Positions 46,173 through 59,728 of a stretch of DNA of 64,000 nucleotides are shown here, one piece after another (the stretch's first letter is position 1; every line of letters starts with the position of its first letter). The notes below the pieces were generated by a model. The model did no database searches. It was given only the letters and a program-made list of their open reading frames with translations, and had not been told where the DNA came from. Origin of the DNA: Rutidosis leptorrhynchoides (taxonomy: Eukaryota; Streptophyta; Magnoliopsida; Asterales; Asteraceae); the NCBI RefSeq assembly GCF_046630445.1, contig NC_092333.1, positions 358,331,001-358,395,000 of the forward strand, written 5' to 3'. Both the position numbers and the translations under genes were made by a program.

Positions 46173-47422
46173 GACATATCATATCGACGCATCTATATAT
46201 ATCATTTGGAATAACCATAGACCCTCTATATGCTATAATGCTCGAGTTCGCTATACAGGGTAGAGGTTGATTCTCAAATAATATATATACTTTGAGTTGT
46301 GATCGAGTCTGAGACATGTATATAATGGGTCACGACACGTATTAATTAATTTGAATATTATATATTAAACTATATATGGATTGTTGAACTCCTAATTGTG
46401 GACTGCTAACTGTGGACTAATGACATTGGACAATTAAAATGAATTAAAATATTGATTATAACATATGAAACTAAACATTTCTTCAAGTTTGCCACTTGAT
46501 TTCATCTTTAACCTTATTTGTATCTTGACGATTACAATCCGCGTTCAAACCTTTCATGATTCTTGAAAATACCTCAACCGAGAGTATGAACCAACCGCAC
46601 TTCATCTACGGAAGAAAAGATTGATGCATATAGTTATGCACCTGAAAACTCTCGGAACCTGAGTAAACGTTTAACACGTATCTGTGTTAGCTTCTTTGGC
46701 GTTGTTATTACCAAAACTCACTTTAAAATCCCTTTCCAAAGTAACCAATTTTGTCACAGCTCCAGCAAATCAACTTCGACTTTTCATTCGAAACAACCTT
46801 ATTATAATCTTGATATATATGCGTGCTCTTTTATTGTTATTGGGGAACCTTTTATATTCCACCATATTACCATCAGCGGTTAATCATCTAAAAACACAAT
46901 TCTCTTGAACCCACCTCGGATTGATAACCGATGATTCAGATATGGTAGCATTAAATGCAGAGGAAACAGCAAAATTGTAGATGGTCTAAACGGCCAAAAG
47001 TTTGATAATAAAGAATGGAAGGTTGGGAACGATTAATAGAAAATTTAGTACCGAAAAGCGGATTATACGAAACTATGAAGGAAGCCATGGACAAATCACA
47101 AAGACTAATCATGCTTCAAAAAATTCAAATGATTCAGTATCTGCTGAAGTTATTAACGAATACCTTGCTCCTTAATCACTCTAAATCATCGTGAATGAAT
47201 TTCTTCATCACAATTTGATTCAAAAAATTCTAAGATATTATCGTATCTTTCATTATTAATGTCCTCAATATTTCTGAAGATACCTACATAAATATTCTCT
47301 TCCGAAATTATATACATCTTCGTGCTATCTGTAATACATTATATTGGAAATTTCTGTAAAATCTAAGTATAAACTATGAATGAATTCTGAAGTAGTGTTG
47401 GGAACTGAAGCATGAGTTAGTA

Positions 47423-47457
47423 TAATATAATGACACTTGATCAACGTGATTATATTA
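47423..47457. repeat. 35-bp palindrome, A copy
   Basis: TAATATAAT/ATTATATTA arms, centre TTGATCAA. Confidence 0.75.
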
Positions 47458-48106
47458 CAGTAAGTCATGTTGAGTTTCTAATGGGACGTGATGATTCACA
47501 GACCCTAACGTCATCATGTGCCATGTTACACGACTCTTACATTCTATCTAATCTTCAAACATATCAAGAACATATTTTCTTGATAGTTTTATCTTTTCTC
47601 TTGAATTATGGTAACTTAACCAATCAAGATCGTGCTATTTCAATTTCTCTCCTAGAACGATTGCTATGTTCATATTCGAATTTCATATCTATGAATTTTG
47701 GACCATTATTCGATGGACTTAAAGTCGGGAAGAGAAAACAAAAGGGTGGAACCCTAAAACATAAAGAAAATGAGAGGATGAATTTATAGTGAAATGTTAG
47801 ACAGAGCAATCGAGACAGATCGTCGCATTTAACCAAGAAAGATTCTAATTTCCTTAATTACCAAAGAATCAAATCTTATTACAAAGATTTTCTCTAAATT
47901 CCGAAAATTCCGAAAATCAATCGTGACTACGTCACCGGGTAAGGCAAGCCTACATTTACTCATTTCACTCTTTTGTGATAGCTTCACTTATACTCTTCGC
48001 GTAATCAAATTGTTTTATCCATATTACTCAATGGTGATAAAACTCTATTTATCGACTCTTATTCGTAATGAAAACATTTTTATAGTTAGCCATGACGACT
48101 TCGATC

Positions 48107-48142
48107 AAATTTTGGGGCGAAATTTCTTTAACGGGTAGGTAC
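48107..48142 (+). promoter_or_regulatory. A polypurine-tract region and inverted repeat
   Basis: AAATTTTGGGGCGAAATTT (48107-48125), then CTTTAACGGGTAGGTAC directly before the 3' LTR. Confidence 0.7.
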
Positions 48143-48492
48143 TGTGATGACCCAAAAATTTCCGACCAAATTTAAATATAAACTTTATATGATTTCGACA
48201 CGATAAGCAAAGTCTATAATATTGAGTCTTGATAATTTTGGAACTGTTTCATATATTCAATTGGCCTTCGACCATTCCCGACGATTCACGAACCAATGTG
48301 TGTAAGCATGTAAATAAATATATATAAAAATAAAAGTGTATATATGATATTTTGAGTTAATAAAATAAACTTTAATCGATTAGAATTAAACATATAAAAT
48401 AATAAAACAATTAAGTATTTATATTTAAATATATACATGATATTATTATGAATCTATATGTATATATGTGATTTTTAGCAATACTTATTATT

Positions 48493-48496
<4 letters not shown>

Positions 48497-48556
<60 letters not shown>
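48497..48556. repeat. (TA)n microsatellite, A 3' LTR
   Basis: About 30 TA units. Confidence 0.95.
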
Positions 48557-48558
<2 letters not shown>

Positions 48559-50023
48559 AAATTACTATTTAAAAATAAGTTATTACGTTATATAAATTAG
48601 AAAATTTCATAAACAATATGTAATATTAATATATTAAAAATTACAAGTTAAAATAAAAATTGTTACGTCAATATTATTACTTTCACTACTATAAAAATTA
48701 CTATTAAAATCAGTATTAGAAATATTATTATAGATATGAAGTGTGATAAATAAATGGGTATAATATTATTATTATTATTAATGTTATTATTACTAATAAT
48801 ATTATTAATAATAATATTAGTGACATTATAATTAATATTATTATTATTAGTAATATTATTGTAGATATCATTTATCATCTATAATATTATTATTATATTA
48901 TTATAAAGTGTTATTATTATTATTCATAATACTAAGAATATTAATATGATATTTATAATTACTAATAATAAGATTGATTACAATCTATAAATATAAATAT
49001 ATAAATATAAGATATATATATATAATTACGATATACCTACCATATATAAATACTGATAAGAACATTTCTGTATATACAGATTTATATAAAAAAAACTGAC
49101 ATATACGTATACATATACTGATATATATACATAAATCAGTATATTTTTTTATTATTGATTTGTATTAATAATTAATAATATAATCGTATGTGTTTATGCA
49201 TAATAAGATCAAATTCAGTTCCCCATCTCAATCAATTAACTGTATCTGAATTTTGTTTGAATCCTCAAATTGTTAGACAGCTAAGTCGTTCGTACCAGTC
49301 TCTTGATTTAGTATATATTTTTTTATTTATTTATTCGCTGTAAAGAAGGATTCCCCTTGTCGACCAAATTTCTATAATTCAAGCTATTCCAGTTTATAAC
49401 TAATGCAATACGACTTCATTTATCCACTATAGATAACATAAGTCATTAACAATTTTTTTATTTCAAATTAAACAGAAAAAGGGGAAGAACACAACCTAAC
49501 ACTCTGTTCGTGTCTTTTTTTTAGAATTCGATTTCGAGTAAGTTGTCAAAATGTGGAATTGCAATCTTTTTTGGAATCTCTCAATAAAACTATCTGCAAA
49601 GTCTCATAACTCAATTCTTAATATCGAGTACAAATTTTGGAGTCAAAGTCGATTCTTCAAAAAGTCAAAGATCGTGTTCATCACGAAATTCATTTTCTGT
49701 TTAACGTTTCTGTTGAAATTGATAATATAGGAAGTTTCTAAAAAGGATTTGAAACCTCTTTCATGTTATAATCTTTAGCTAAAACGACCCAAAAATGCGA
49801 AATTGATTTTGAGTTATATGTGTTCTTCGTGAACCATTACAGCAGGTTATTTAAATTATTTTTTTTATGTTTTGGTAAAATTGATTTTTCAATATTAATT
49901 AAAACCTTCACTCTATACTTTGATGGTGAATACATCTCTGGTCGACTGACTTTATAAAGAAGAAGGAGATGAAACAGAATACAGACTTAAATAAATATTA
50001 GGGTCGATTAATTGCAGATAAGC

Positions 50024-50103
50024 AAGGATGGAGGAGTGGTACGAGTGTGTGTTGAGTTTACCAGAGGTCATAAGTTCGAGCTGGGCAGTGGGCATTTTTT
50101 TTT
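50024..50103 (+). ncRNA. tRNA-like segment inside A 3' LTR
   Basis: A-box-like TGGAGGAGTGG (50029-50039), B-box-like GTTCGAGCT (50074-50082), then T12 or longer (50095-50106). Followed, as in D, by GGAA and a TAAGAGGTAG- or TAAGGTAG-like word. SINE-like or tRNA-derived; no full cloverleaf is evident. Confidence 0.4.
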
Positions 50104-50446
50104 TTGGAAATTATTTAAGAGGTAGTTTTCTTTTTATTTATTATTATTATTCTTATTATTATTATTATTATCATTATTATTATTATTATTGTTACTGTTA
50201 TTGATATTGTTATTGTTATTGATTATTGTTATCATTATTAATAATTATTATTGTTGTTGAGGTGTAAATTATTATTATTACTAATATTAATTATACGAAT
50301 ATTATTATCACTAATATAATTAGTATTATTATTAGTATTATTAATATTGATATGTATTATTATGATTAGGATTATTATTATTATTATTAGGATTATTTTA
50401 TTTAAGTATTATGAATATCATCCTTATTAATATCATTAATCTAATT

Positions 50447-50448
<2 letters not shown>

Positions 50449-50500
<52 letters not shown>
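50449..50500. repeat. (TTA)n microsatellite, A 3' LTR
   Basis: About 17 TTA units in a wider TTA-rich stretch. Confidence 0.9.
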
Positions 50501-51763
50501 GTTATTACTAGTATTAAGTATTATTAGTATCAATTTCTGATTTTTAGTAATATTATTACTATCATTATTATTATTATTAATATCATACTGTTTGTATTAT
50601 TACTAATATGATATTTTAAAATATCTAATAACACAAAAATTATTAATAAACTTACAACTATCATTAAAAATATTATTTTTACTAAAAATTATCATTATTA
50701 CTTTATAATTACTAGTGAAACTATCATTTTAACAAATAAATCTTTTGCATATTATATATACTTATTACATATACTAGGATTATACTAATATTTCATATAA
50801 CAAACAAATGATATTTCATGAATACAATACTAATCACATATATAAGTATATAGGTATATTAATATAACTAAATGTATAAATATTAACCCTTTTAATTATA
50901 TACACAAAATCAATATATATACAATATAATATAAAGTATAATATAAGTATACGTTTCAAAGTGAAAGATACTATAAATTCTATATAACTATAAATATATA
51001 ATTAATACATAATAATAAATGAAATTTTGTGGTTAACACTATATGTATTAATAAATATACAATTGATATAGGTTCGTGAATCCGAGGTCAACCCTGCATT
51101 GTTCATTTGTTCTATGTCATCATATGTATTTTTTACTACAAAATACAGTATGGTGAGTTCATTTGATTCCCTTTTACACTTTACATTTTTGGGACTGAGA
51201 ATACATGCGCTGTTTTTACAACTGCTTTATTAAATGCTTTAGAAATATATTTTCGAACTGCGAATGCTTGAAGTTCTTTTATAAATGTTTGATGAAATAG
51301 ACACAAGTACTTAAAAACATTCTACGATTGAGTTACGTGTACACCGGATATCACCCCTTTTTAGTCTGGTAATCTAAGAATTAGGGAACGGACACCCTAA
51401 TTGACGCGAATCCTAAAGATAGATCTATGGGCACTCACAAGCCCCAGTCAAAGAATTTGAACTGCTTTAGTACTTCGAAATAGGTATACAACTGCCAGCT
51501 TTAAAAGATATGATCTGTTTGTGAGGTGTACATAACCATCATATTTAAAAGAGTGGCCTGTTTGTATGCTTTTGCATGACCGTGTGGAATGCCGGTATGC
51601 GGGGGATATTCTATATGCATCTTTTTAAGGTCGATTATCAGGTGTTTATATATCGTATGAATGATTTTATAGCAGTGAGCAGACCTGCACAGATTATTTT
51701 CGAAATATGAGTATCTTGTGGTCTATTATATTATTGGAAATGATTATTTATGATAAACTAATG

Positions 51764-51812
51764 AACTCACCAACCTTTTGGTTGACACTTTAAAGCATGT
51801 TTATTCTCAGGT
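51764..51812 (+). promoter_or_regulatory. Conserved LTR stem-loop with CAGGT (A 3' LTR)
   Basis: GAACTCAC, stem CAACC-TTTT-GGTTG (51771-51784), TTTATTCTCAGGT. Confidence 0.65.
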
Positions 51813-52110
51813 ATGAAAGAAATCTTCCGCTGTGCATTTGCTCATTTTAGAGTTATTACTTGGAGTCATTCATGACATATTTCAAAATACGTTGCATTCG
51901 AGTCGTTGAGTTCATCAAGATTATTATTAAGTCAATTATAGTTGGATATATTATGAAATGGTATGCATGCCGTCAACTTTTGGTGTAAAGAAAGTTTGTC
52001 TTTTAAAAATGAATGCAATGTTCATAAAATGTATCATATAGAGGTCAAGTACCTCGCGATGTAACCAAATGTAATGTATTCGTCCAGATGGATTAGGACG
52101 GGTCTCTATA

Positions 52111-53323
52111 GCTTGTTTAGCTCAAAAGTTCAAATGGGTTTGTTCATGGCGGGGTAGCGACAACTGTGATAGGTTTCAAGATGGATGACGGTTTACGATA
52201 GTGGAGAAAGGTGATTCATGGTGATGGTTGGAGTGTGGTTGAAGAAGAAAGATAATCGGGTTGTTTTCGGGTTAAAGTTGGTTTGTTTAATGATGGTGGA
52301 AGGTGGCGGATTATGGTAATCATGATGGTGGTGATTCACGGTGAACGAAGGTGGTTGCTCGTAGTGGTTCAAGGGTGACCGAGGTGGTTTCCGGTTTATG
52401 GGTTTTGATGATGGGTCGTTAACATCTTTGTTAATCGAGCATCTCTATATGTATACATATTTGTAGTAGTAATATGATTAGTTTAATAATAATAATAATT
52501 AATAATTAATAATAATAATTAATATGATAATATTTATAATTCAACTTGATTGAATCAAGTACAGTAAAATCCAATGAATCAAATATCATGCATAGTTCAG
52601 CAGTCGGATTCCTTGTACTCTTGCTACCGACAGTTTTCACGAACTGTGTATCGTCAACTATTTGAAATCAGTGGCTGATAAAAGTCTTCGGAAAAATCCC
52701 AAATTTTTAGATTAACTATATTTATTTATTTTGGTCATTATGGTATAAAATTCGATCCTTAATTTGTTAAATAAAAATTACATCAACTGTCCCTCTCAAT
52801 TCTTGGTAAAATATAAAAAGTGTAGAAATTTATTATTTAGCTTCTACATATATTTTTAATAAGCCTAAAATTTATATAACTAATTTTCGGATCACCGTTT
52901 ATTTTAAAATCATATAAGTTTGAATTTAACTTGGTTAATATCAATCAGAACATCAAACGAGTATTACAATCATTTACTGTTTATTTAATATACTTTATTT
53001 ATATATATAAATATATTTTAAATAATAATTATTATAATATCCTATTTTTATATTATTAATTTTAATAACAACAACATATAATACTTCAAATTGTATTTCG
53101 AATTATTACTTATATATATATATATATATATATATACATACATATCTATTTACAAATAGTTGTTCGTGAATCGACGGGAATGGTCGAAGGTTAACTGGAT
53201 CCATGTAAACAGTTCAAAAATTTTTAAGACTCCACATTACAGACTTTGCTTAACGTATCGAAAATGATAAATCGTATCGAGAGTTTGGTTTAAAATTAGT
53301 CGAAATTTTTCCGGGTCGTCACA
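52111..53323 (-). repeat. D 5' LTR, first 1.2 kb
   Basis: Matches 21400-22595 of D's 3' LTR closely, in the same orientation. Starts TGTGACGACCCGG at 53323 (minus) with flank TGAAT. It is cut at 52111 by A. Confidence 0.85.
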
Positions 53324-53328
53324 TGAAT
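53324..53328. repeat. Target site duplication of D, right copy
   Basis: TGAAT, matching 18534-18538. Confidence 0.75.
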
Positions 53329-53998
53329 CAGTTTTGAACTTGAATATTTGGACTCTTTACTTCATTTAGTACCTACAAAAGATACCCAACATCCTATACA
53401 AGTACTATATGCATAAAGTTTTCATTTATCTTGGATGTATTGCCTTGATAGTGACTCGTCATGTTCAAAGTGGTAAGTCTAACATTCTTGGATACAAGTC
53501 ATGATAATCATTTGAGGCAATCTCGGTTTTGTCATAATCTTTTATTTGTAATCAACACCTTTGTTAAAGTTCTATTGGTTAGTCAACATGTCATTGATGA
53601 CAATAACCCACTTAAACACAAAGCACATTAATATTCATCATTAACCTTGTTTATGGATTAATTAAGCGTGTTCATAATGTCTTAGCAAGTGAAACAAGTA
53701 ATATCAATTAAGCATGTTGTAAGACATTATGTTAATCTAGAACAAACCATTTTTCAACTTCTTTCTTGACTTAAGCAAATTCTATGTGTGTTAATAATTC
53801 TTTATCCTTTTAACATTACTAGATTATGACACATTAAATGTTATCCTAGTAGCATAAGCATATATTGAAGTAGTCCAAATACAAGTTGATGGTTTTTCAA
53901 CTTGTAGTACATAGCAAGACAAAGTTCATACATGTATATATATTAAGTAACTACTTAGCAAATTTTCAAACTAAATTTGTAGAAAATTCAGACAGAAC

Positions 53999-54110
53999 CT
54001 TCTACGGTCAACCCATGGTTGACCGTGGAATCGACCGTGCACTCCTGGTTTCACAAACCAGGGTGCAGGGTTCCACGGTCTGACCTACGATCGATCGTGG
54101 AATGAACTGT
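53999..54110. repeat. GC-rich palindromic module, J LTR (5' side)
   Basis: GGTCAACC-CAT-GGTTGACC and CCTGGTTT-CAC-AAACCAGG are perfect inverted repeats with 8-bp arms, followed by CGATCGATCG. The ORF across it is chance. Confidence 0.8.
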
Positions 54111-54295
54111 GAAGCTTATACTTTCATTTTAAGATTTGTTTGGTTTTGGTTTTTTGCTAGAGTAAGTGTGGATTAGTGAACTTGTAAATTTATGTCAATA
54201 TGTCTACCATCACCTCTAGTTATGTGCATGTGTCATCATCAAAATATTTATTGTTATGAGTTAAGATTAGTATGATTATTAAGCATAAACCCACA

Positions 54296-54309
54296 TTCTC
54301 CCTCTTTTT
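54296..54309 (-). promoter_or_regulatory. J polypurine tract
   Basis: Minus strand AAAAAGAGGGAGAA, after TTTGTCATCATC, a typical SIRE-type copia ending. Further GGGGGAG words occur at about 54390 and 54460. Confidence 0.75.
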
Positions 54310-54704
54310 GATGATGACAAACACATAAGTGATGGTGGAAATTTATCTATAAATACGCACAACTGTTAACATCACTTACACCCACCTTTCTCCCCCTTTT
54401 GTCGAAGAAAAAAGGTTAGCTCACCTTGGAACTAAGCTCACCCTAAGACAAATGCTCCCCCTTGAATCGTACATGGTGGAAATTAACAACCACAACACAT
54501 AAAACACACAACATAAATTTTATTCATTCCTAAGAAAACAAGTCAATACAAGATACTCCACTTAGTATGCAATTAATATCTCATACGAGATTTTCATGAA
54601 TATAGCGGAGATTTAGGTGTCGTGATGAGAGGAGTGATGATTGTCCTTGATGATGTTCTCAAGTTTGGTTAATTTTTGACCAATTTTCAGAATGTTTCCA
54701 TAAT
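54310..54704 (-). other. J 3' untranslated stretch
   Basis: No ORF. Contains repeated purine runs such as AAAAGGGGGAGAAA on the minus strand, common downstream of coding regions in SIRE-type elements. Confidence 0.5.
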
Positions 54705-55469
54705 TTACACTGTTTTGTCCCTGAGGTGAGAGGGGGCAAAGTTAGAAGGATTTTCTAGTGAAGGTTCATGGACTTGTTTGGTCGAAACTCTACATATCGG
54801 GTATGAAGAGACTTGAGTAGCATGATGGAAGGCGGATGTCATTCCAACATGTGCGAATAGTTTGGTTAAGTGAAGACCATAGGGAAGAGACAGATGAAGG
54901 TTTTGGGCTGCATGTTGCATTCTTCACACCATAAGATATGCAACATTGACTTCGATCGAGTTCAAGAGACACCATAGGAGAGTGATGTCATTTACATCCA
55001 ACCACCAGAGTTGTACTCCCTTTCCGAAAACATTCAAGGTAATGATTTTTTGTCAAAGATCATATATTGAAGGGAGATGATTACAAAGAAATCCATCCTT
55101 GTTGATGGAATCAGATTTGAGTGGTCCTTTACATAGTGTTTCAAGAACACAATCTCTATCCATCTCATCATGGAACTCGTCAAAAGAGTTTAGATTTAGA
55201 AAGAATGTTCGCCCTTCATTTGGAACTTTCATGATCTTTCCAAACTCTTGAAGTGTCAAAGAATAGCTTTTTCCATACAAGAAAAATTATATCTTCCTAT
55301 CATTGTGAGAGAATAGGAAATTTTCATAAAATTCTTTGATGTGGAGAGGGTATAATGGTCCTCTTAGATTGAGGAAAGCATCCCACTTTACTTTAGAGAA
55401 GTTAGAAAGAGAGTATGTTGATAAGTGATGGGTAAGCACTTCTCTTCCCTCAGCTATAGATCTCATCAT
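54705..55469 (-). pseudogene. J 3' ORF of unknown function
   Basis: One frame of about 255 codons from the ATG at 55469 (MMRSIAEGREVLTHHLSTYS) to 54705, with three in-frame stops (55287, 55053 and near 54921). Visible landmarks are K-W-D-A-F-L-N-L-R-G-P-L-Y-P, HIKEFYENFLF, GKSYSLTLQEFGKIMKVPNE and KDGFLCNHLPSIYDL. The layout recalls the plant domain of unknown role called putative plant transposon protein and ORFs in the envelope-like position of SIRE elements; I am not sure of either. No signal peptide or membrane helix is seen. It lies 400 bp upstream of the polypurine tract. Confidence 0.5.
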
Positions 55470-55647
55470 TTGAGTAAGGTTTGAATGATGATGAGTTAGT
55501 TTCCTTGAGTGAGTGAGTTTTATAGAAAGTTATGGATAGTGCCAAACTTTAATGCTTTATCTCAAATTTGGTGTAGTTGAATCGATTGAATCTCACTACT
55601 TCAATTCTCATTTGAGACTTTATTGTGCATTCAAAACAAATTTAAGT
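55470..55647 (-). other. J spacer before the 3' ORF
   Basis: Leader-like, non-coding sequence between the E insertion and the ATG at 55469. Candidate TSD of E, TAAGT, at 55643-55647; E's other end is outside the window. Confidence 0.4.
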
Positions 55648-56562
55648 TGTGATGACCCGGAAATTTCTGAACAAATTTAAACTTTAATCTTTATATATTC
55701 CCGACACGATAAGCAAAGTTTGTTAAGTTGAATCTCAAGAATTTTAAACTGTGTTCATACATTCATTTAACCTCGACCAAATTCCAAAGATTCACGAACC
55801 ATTATATGAACAGATATGATTATATATCTATATGTGTATATATTATAACTTGAAAAAGTTAACAAAGTATTAGATGTATAATACTTTACATGAACGTATT
55901 GTTTTAAAATATATTTAAAATAATTATCGACCGAATTAAAAGATAATATCAAATGATTAAATTATCAGATACATTGAATTATATATTCGGAGGTCCACTT
56001 TGATTTAGGAAACCTTTCCTTTTTAACCATATTCGGAAAATGGTAAAGTGATTTTACAAATAAGAACAAAGTGTCAACTAACGAGAACTAGACAAGAGTT
56101 AGTGAAGATTCTTATTTGATTTTCAATTCATACCTTACAACATTTTCCTCGTGATATTAATAAGATAACTATTATGATTATCATTTTAAAGTTGGAATGT
56201 GGAATGTAAATAACTTAGACAATGAGTATCAACATTTTACATTAAGGTGATTTTGTACGTTTATCTAACCTTTAGACTTTATACCACTTGCACCAACAAA
56301 CGTTAAGAACTTGAAACCTATGATAAGTACATTTAATTTTATTTCTCTAAAATGTTTTACGATATAACAACCTCTACTAATATAACTTTTTAGTAAAATG
56401 ATTCTTAAAAATACTTAGTTTTGGAAAATAAAGTTTTCATATTTATTTAATATTGTTTCAAACGTACAAAAACAATTTTTAAAGAACTTTATTAGTGAAA
56501 CGTTTTATAAGATAAATTGATCATAAGTTTTAAGGAACTAATTAAAGCTTGTATTATAAATT

Positions 56563-56566
<4 letters not shown>

Positions 56567-56657
<91 letters not shown>
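56567..56657. repeat. (TA)n microsatellite, E LTR
   Basis: About 45 TA units. Confidence 0.95.
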
Positions 56658-56660
<3 letters not shown>

Positions 56661-57204
56661 TTTCAAAAACGTAAAACGTGACACGACATGATATTTTCTA
56701 TTACTTAAACGTTTTGAACTTTGAAATATAATTAGATAGATATTTCAATTATATATAAGATATACAAAATTATATTTTGAAGTAAGAATATATATATATA
56801 TATATTTTACAAACGCGTAAATGCATAATTTAAAACGTTTCGATATTATTAAATGTATTTTAATAAACAGCGAGCCCCTGATTTATAGAAGCAAATGACC
56901 ACAACGCTCAAATATATAAGTTACATTTATTATAATATGATTCACCGACGTTAAAGTCTAATTTTAGTAAAAGGTACACGTCGCGTAACGTAAAAGGCTA
57001 GTTTTCTAAACGTACGAAAATGCGTTCGAAAAACCGAAAGTGGTACATGAGTCGAGTGGCAACGTACGAGTCATTTGAACAAAAATTACATTTTTACTAC
57101 GTACGTAAATATAATATATTATTTAAATAATTATATAAATTAAATAATTAATTAAATATAATAATAATTAAGAGTGTCGGCAAGGAAGCTAATGGATATC
57201 AGCT

Positions 57205-57270
57205 GGCAGATGTGGCCATGTGACCGCATGGTTCGAAGCCACAAACCCCATGCGATCGCATTGGGTGTAA
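57205..57270. repeat. GC-rich palindromic module, E LTR
   Basis: GTGGCCATGTGACC, CATGGTTCGAAGCCAC and the palindrome ATGCGATCGCAT, ending about 15 bp before the TATA box. The surrounding LTR is very AT-rich. Confidence 0.6.
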
Positions 57271-57284
57271 ATGGCAAAAACATC

Positions 57285-57290
57285 TATAAA
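57285..57290 (+). promoter_or_regulatory. TATA box, E LTR
   Basis: CATCTATAAATGC, a good TATA box 1.64 kb into the LTR. Transcription would start near 57315, leaving about 2.8 kb of LTR in the transcript. Confidence 0.55.
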
Positions 57291-57376
57291 TGCAAGTCGT
57301 CTGGTTCAAGTTTTGCTCAACCATCTCTCTCGATATCTATATGCTTATATTTATATATTATTAATATTATTATAAA

Positions 57377-57411
<35 letters not shown>

Positions 57412-58127
57412 GTAATATTAATATTATTATTAATCTTATGGTTAGGAGTATTATTATTAGTATTATTACATAAAATACTACGATGAGGTCATGAGCGAGT
57501 AATTTCAAAACAGGTGTTCGAGTAGGATAGGGCTAAGGAAATTATGGGTTATAGCTATGGAGGTGATGGGTATGGTTCAAGGGCATGCTCGTGAGGTCAA
57601 TCTAGTTTTTATCATCTCCGTTGCGTCTACGTACCTTTCCTGCAATATTGAATCTCAATATTGATACGTAAGCGCTTATAATTAAACTTTTATATACTAA
57701 TAGTGTATCCCTGACTAGTACTCGAGAATATAGGATTATGCATGCATGTACTTTTGATATTGCTATTAGATAGGTTATGTTGAATCTTGAATTAGTTACA
57801 TATGCGGTTGAGATAAGGTATAAGATATGCATGTCGTTGGAAAGCTAGCGAAAAATTAAGAACTTTTCGTTTAGATATCGAATGGTTTCGATGACCGATT
57901 TATAAGTTATAGTCAATTGAAATTTGGTATTATTATTAAAAATGATTATTATTATCATCGTTTTAGTTTTTATATAATTATTATTATTATTATGATTATT
58001 ATTGTTATTATCATTATCCATTCAAAGTATTATCATTGAAAATTGTTATTTCATTATTATTACTATCGTTATTATTGTTAAAGTTATAATTATTATTATT
58101 ATTATTATCATCTAATTATTATTATTA

Positions 58128-58132
<5 letters not shown>

Positions 58133-58166
<34 letters not shown>
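58133..58166. repeat. (TTA)n microsatellite, E LTR
   Basis: TTA repeats within a TTA-rich region, 57360-58760. Confidence 0.85.
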
Positions 58167-59728
58167 CATTATTAATATATATATATCATTATTGAAAAAT
58201 GGTTATTATTATTGTTATTATTATTATTATATTATCATTAAAATAATTATTAGTATTATCGTTAATAATGTCATAGTAATTATCATTATTAGTATTATTT
58301 TAATTAAAGCTAATATTAGTACCACCTAATTATTTTGATTACTATTATTATCATTATTATGAACACGATATAAAAGTCGATTAAAAGCTATTAAACGAAA
58401 CGATTAGGAAATAATGAGTATGAGTATCATGATGAAATTAAAATATTGTAAGATATTGATTTAGATAAAATTATCGTTTTCATTATTTTCATCATTACTA
58501 TTATTATTAAAAGTATCATTAGTATTAAAACTATCATTTTAACAAAAATTATCATTTTAATAGAAATGTCATTGTTATTATAAAATATTATTATTATTAC
58601 CATTTTAAATAAAATTATTATTTTAAGATTAATATTAAAAAGTATCGTAAATATTAAAGTTATCATAATCAGAATTATCGTTTTATCATAATATCATTAT
58701 TAGTAAATATAAATATTGATATTTTTAGAATAATAATTATTATTATTACAAAATAATAGAACTTTTACTTATTATTATTATATATGTTATTCTATCAAAT
58801 AAATATGTAATACAAGGATATTTTACTACGTGTAATATAATTACGTTAATACTACCTATCATATTATTTTTATGATATTAAAGGAACTTTATAAATTTTA
58901 TTACTTAGGATATATAAAAGTATATTTTTATTATATAAATTTTAATAATAAGTGAATTATATTATTTACTCTAATAAAATCTTTTAAAAATATAAAATGA
59001 CGATATTTAAACTATATAATAATCATGTATAAACTTTGGAAATCAGTTTGAGTCAAATTGACTTTTGTTGACTTTTGCATATTTAGTCTCGAGCATTAGG
59101 ATTGTGATACACCACAGTTTAACCTAAATTGTTATACAAATATTGACCAACATATAAAAATATATAATTAATATAGGTTCGTGAATCCAAGGCCAACCTT
59201 ACACTTGTTCAATGACGTTATATGTATTTTTACTACGAAATACAGTATGGTGAGTTTCATTTGCCTTTTTACCCTTTATATTTTTGGGCTGAGAATACAT
59301 GCAAAATTTTTATAAATGTTTTATGAAATAGACACAAGTAATCGAAACTACATTATATGGTTGAATGATCGAAGCCGAATATGCCCCTTTTTGATTGGTA
59401 GCCTAAGAATTAGGGAACGTTACTAATTTTGAGAATTAGTGCACGCCTAATTGACGCGAATCCTAAAGATAGATCTATTGGGCCTAACGAACCCCATCCA
59501 AAGTACCGGATGCTTTAGTACTTCGAATTCATTTTTATCATATCCGAAGGATTTCCCGGAATGAAAGGGGATATTCTTATATGCATCTTGTTAATGTCGG
59601 TTACCAGGTGTTCAATCCATATGAATGATTTTTGTCTCTATGCATGGGACGTATATTTATGAGAACTGGAAATGAAATTCTTGTGGTCTATTCAAATGAT
59701 GGAAATGAATGATTATGATAAACTAATG

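Larger units (their letters stand above)
46173..48142 (+). other. A internal region, 3' part
   Basis: Non-coding sequence conserved with D and E. It holds the 35-bp palindrome (47423-47457), an ORF of 119 codons (47430-47789, MTLDQRDYITVSHVEFLMGR) that starts inside the palindrome and is shortened in D and E, and the polypurine-tract region at the right end. Confidence 0.65.
48143..52110 (+). repeat. A 3' LTR, 3.97 kb
   Basis: TGTGATGACCC to GGTCTCTATA (terminal CA changed to TA). AT-rich centre with TTA repeats (48760-50620). It contains the tRNA-like segment and the stem-loop at 51771-51784. No coding content. Confidence 0.85.
53324..54295 (-). repeat. J 3' LTR, proximal half
   Basis: Starts TGTGGGTTTATGC at 54295 (minus), directly after the polypurine tract. 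Contains a GC-rich palindromic module at 53999-54110. Continues across the D nest at 18538. Confidence 0.75.

Noticed and set aside
48663..48878. Asn/Ile-rich minus ORF (and 58427-58666)
   Set aside because: Low-complexity AT tract in giant LTRs, not a membrane protein.
57174..57508. Ile-rich ORFs on both strands
   Set aside because: TTA/ATT repeat tract in the E LTR; hydrophobic only because of codon content.
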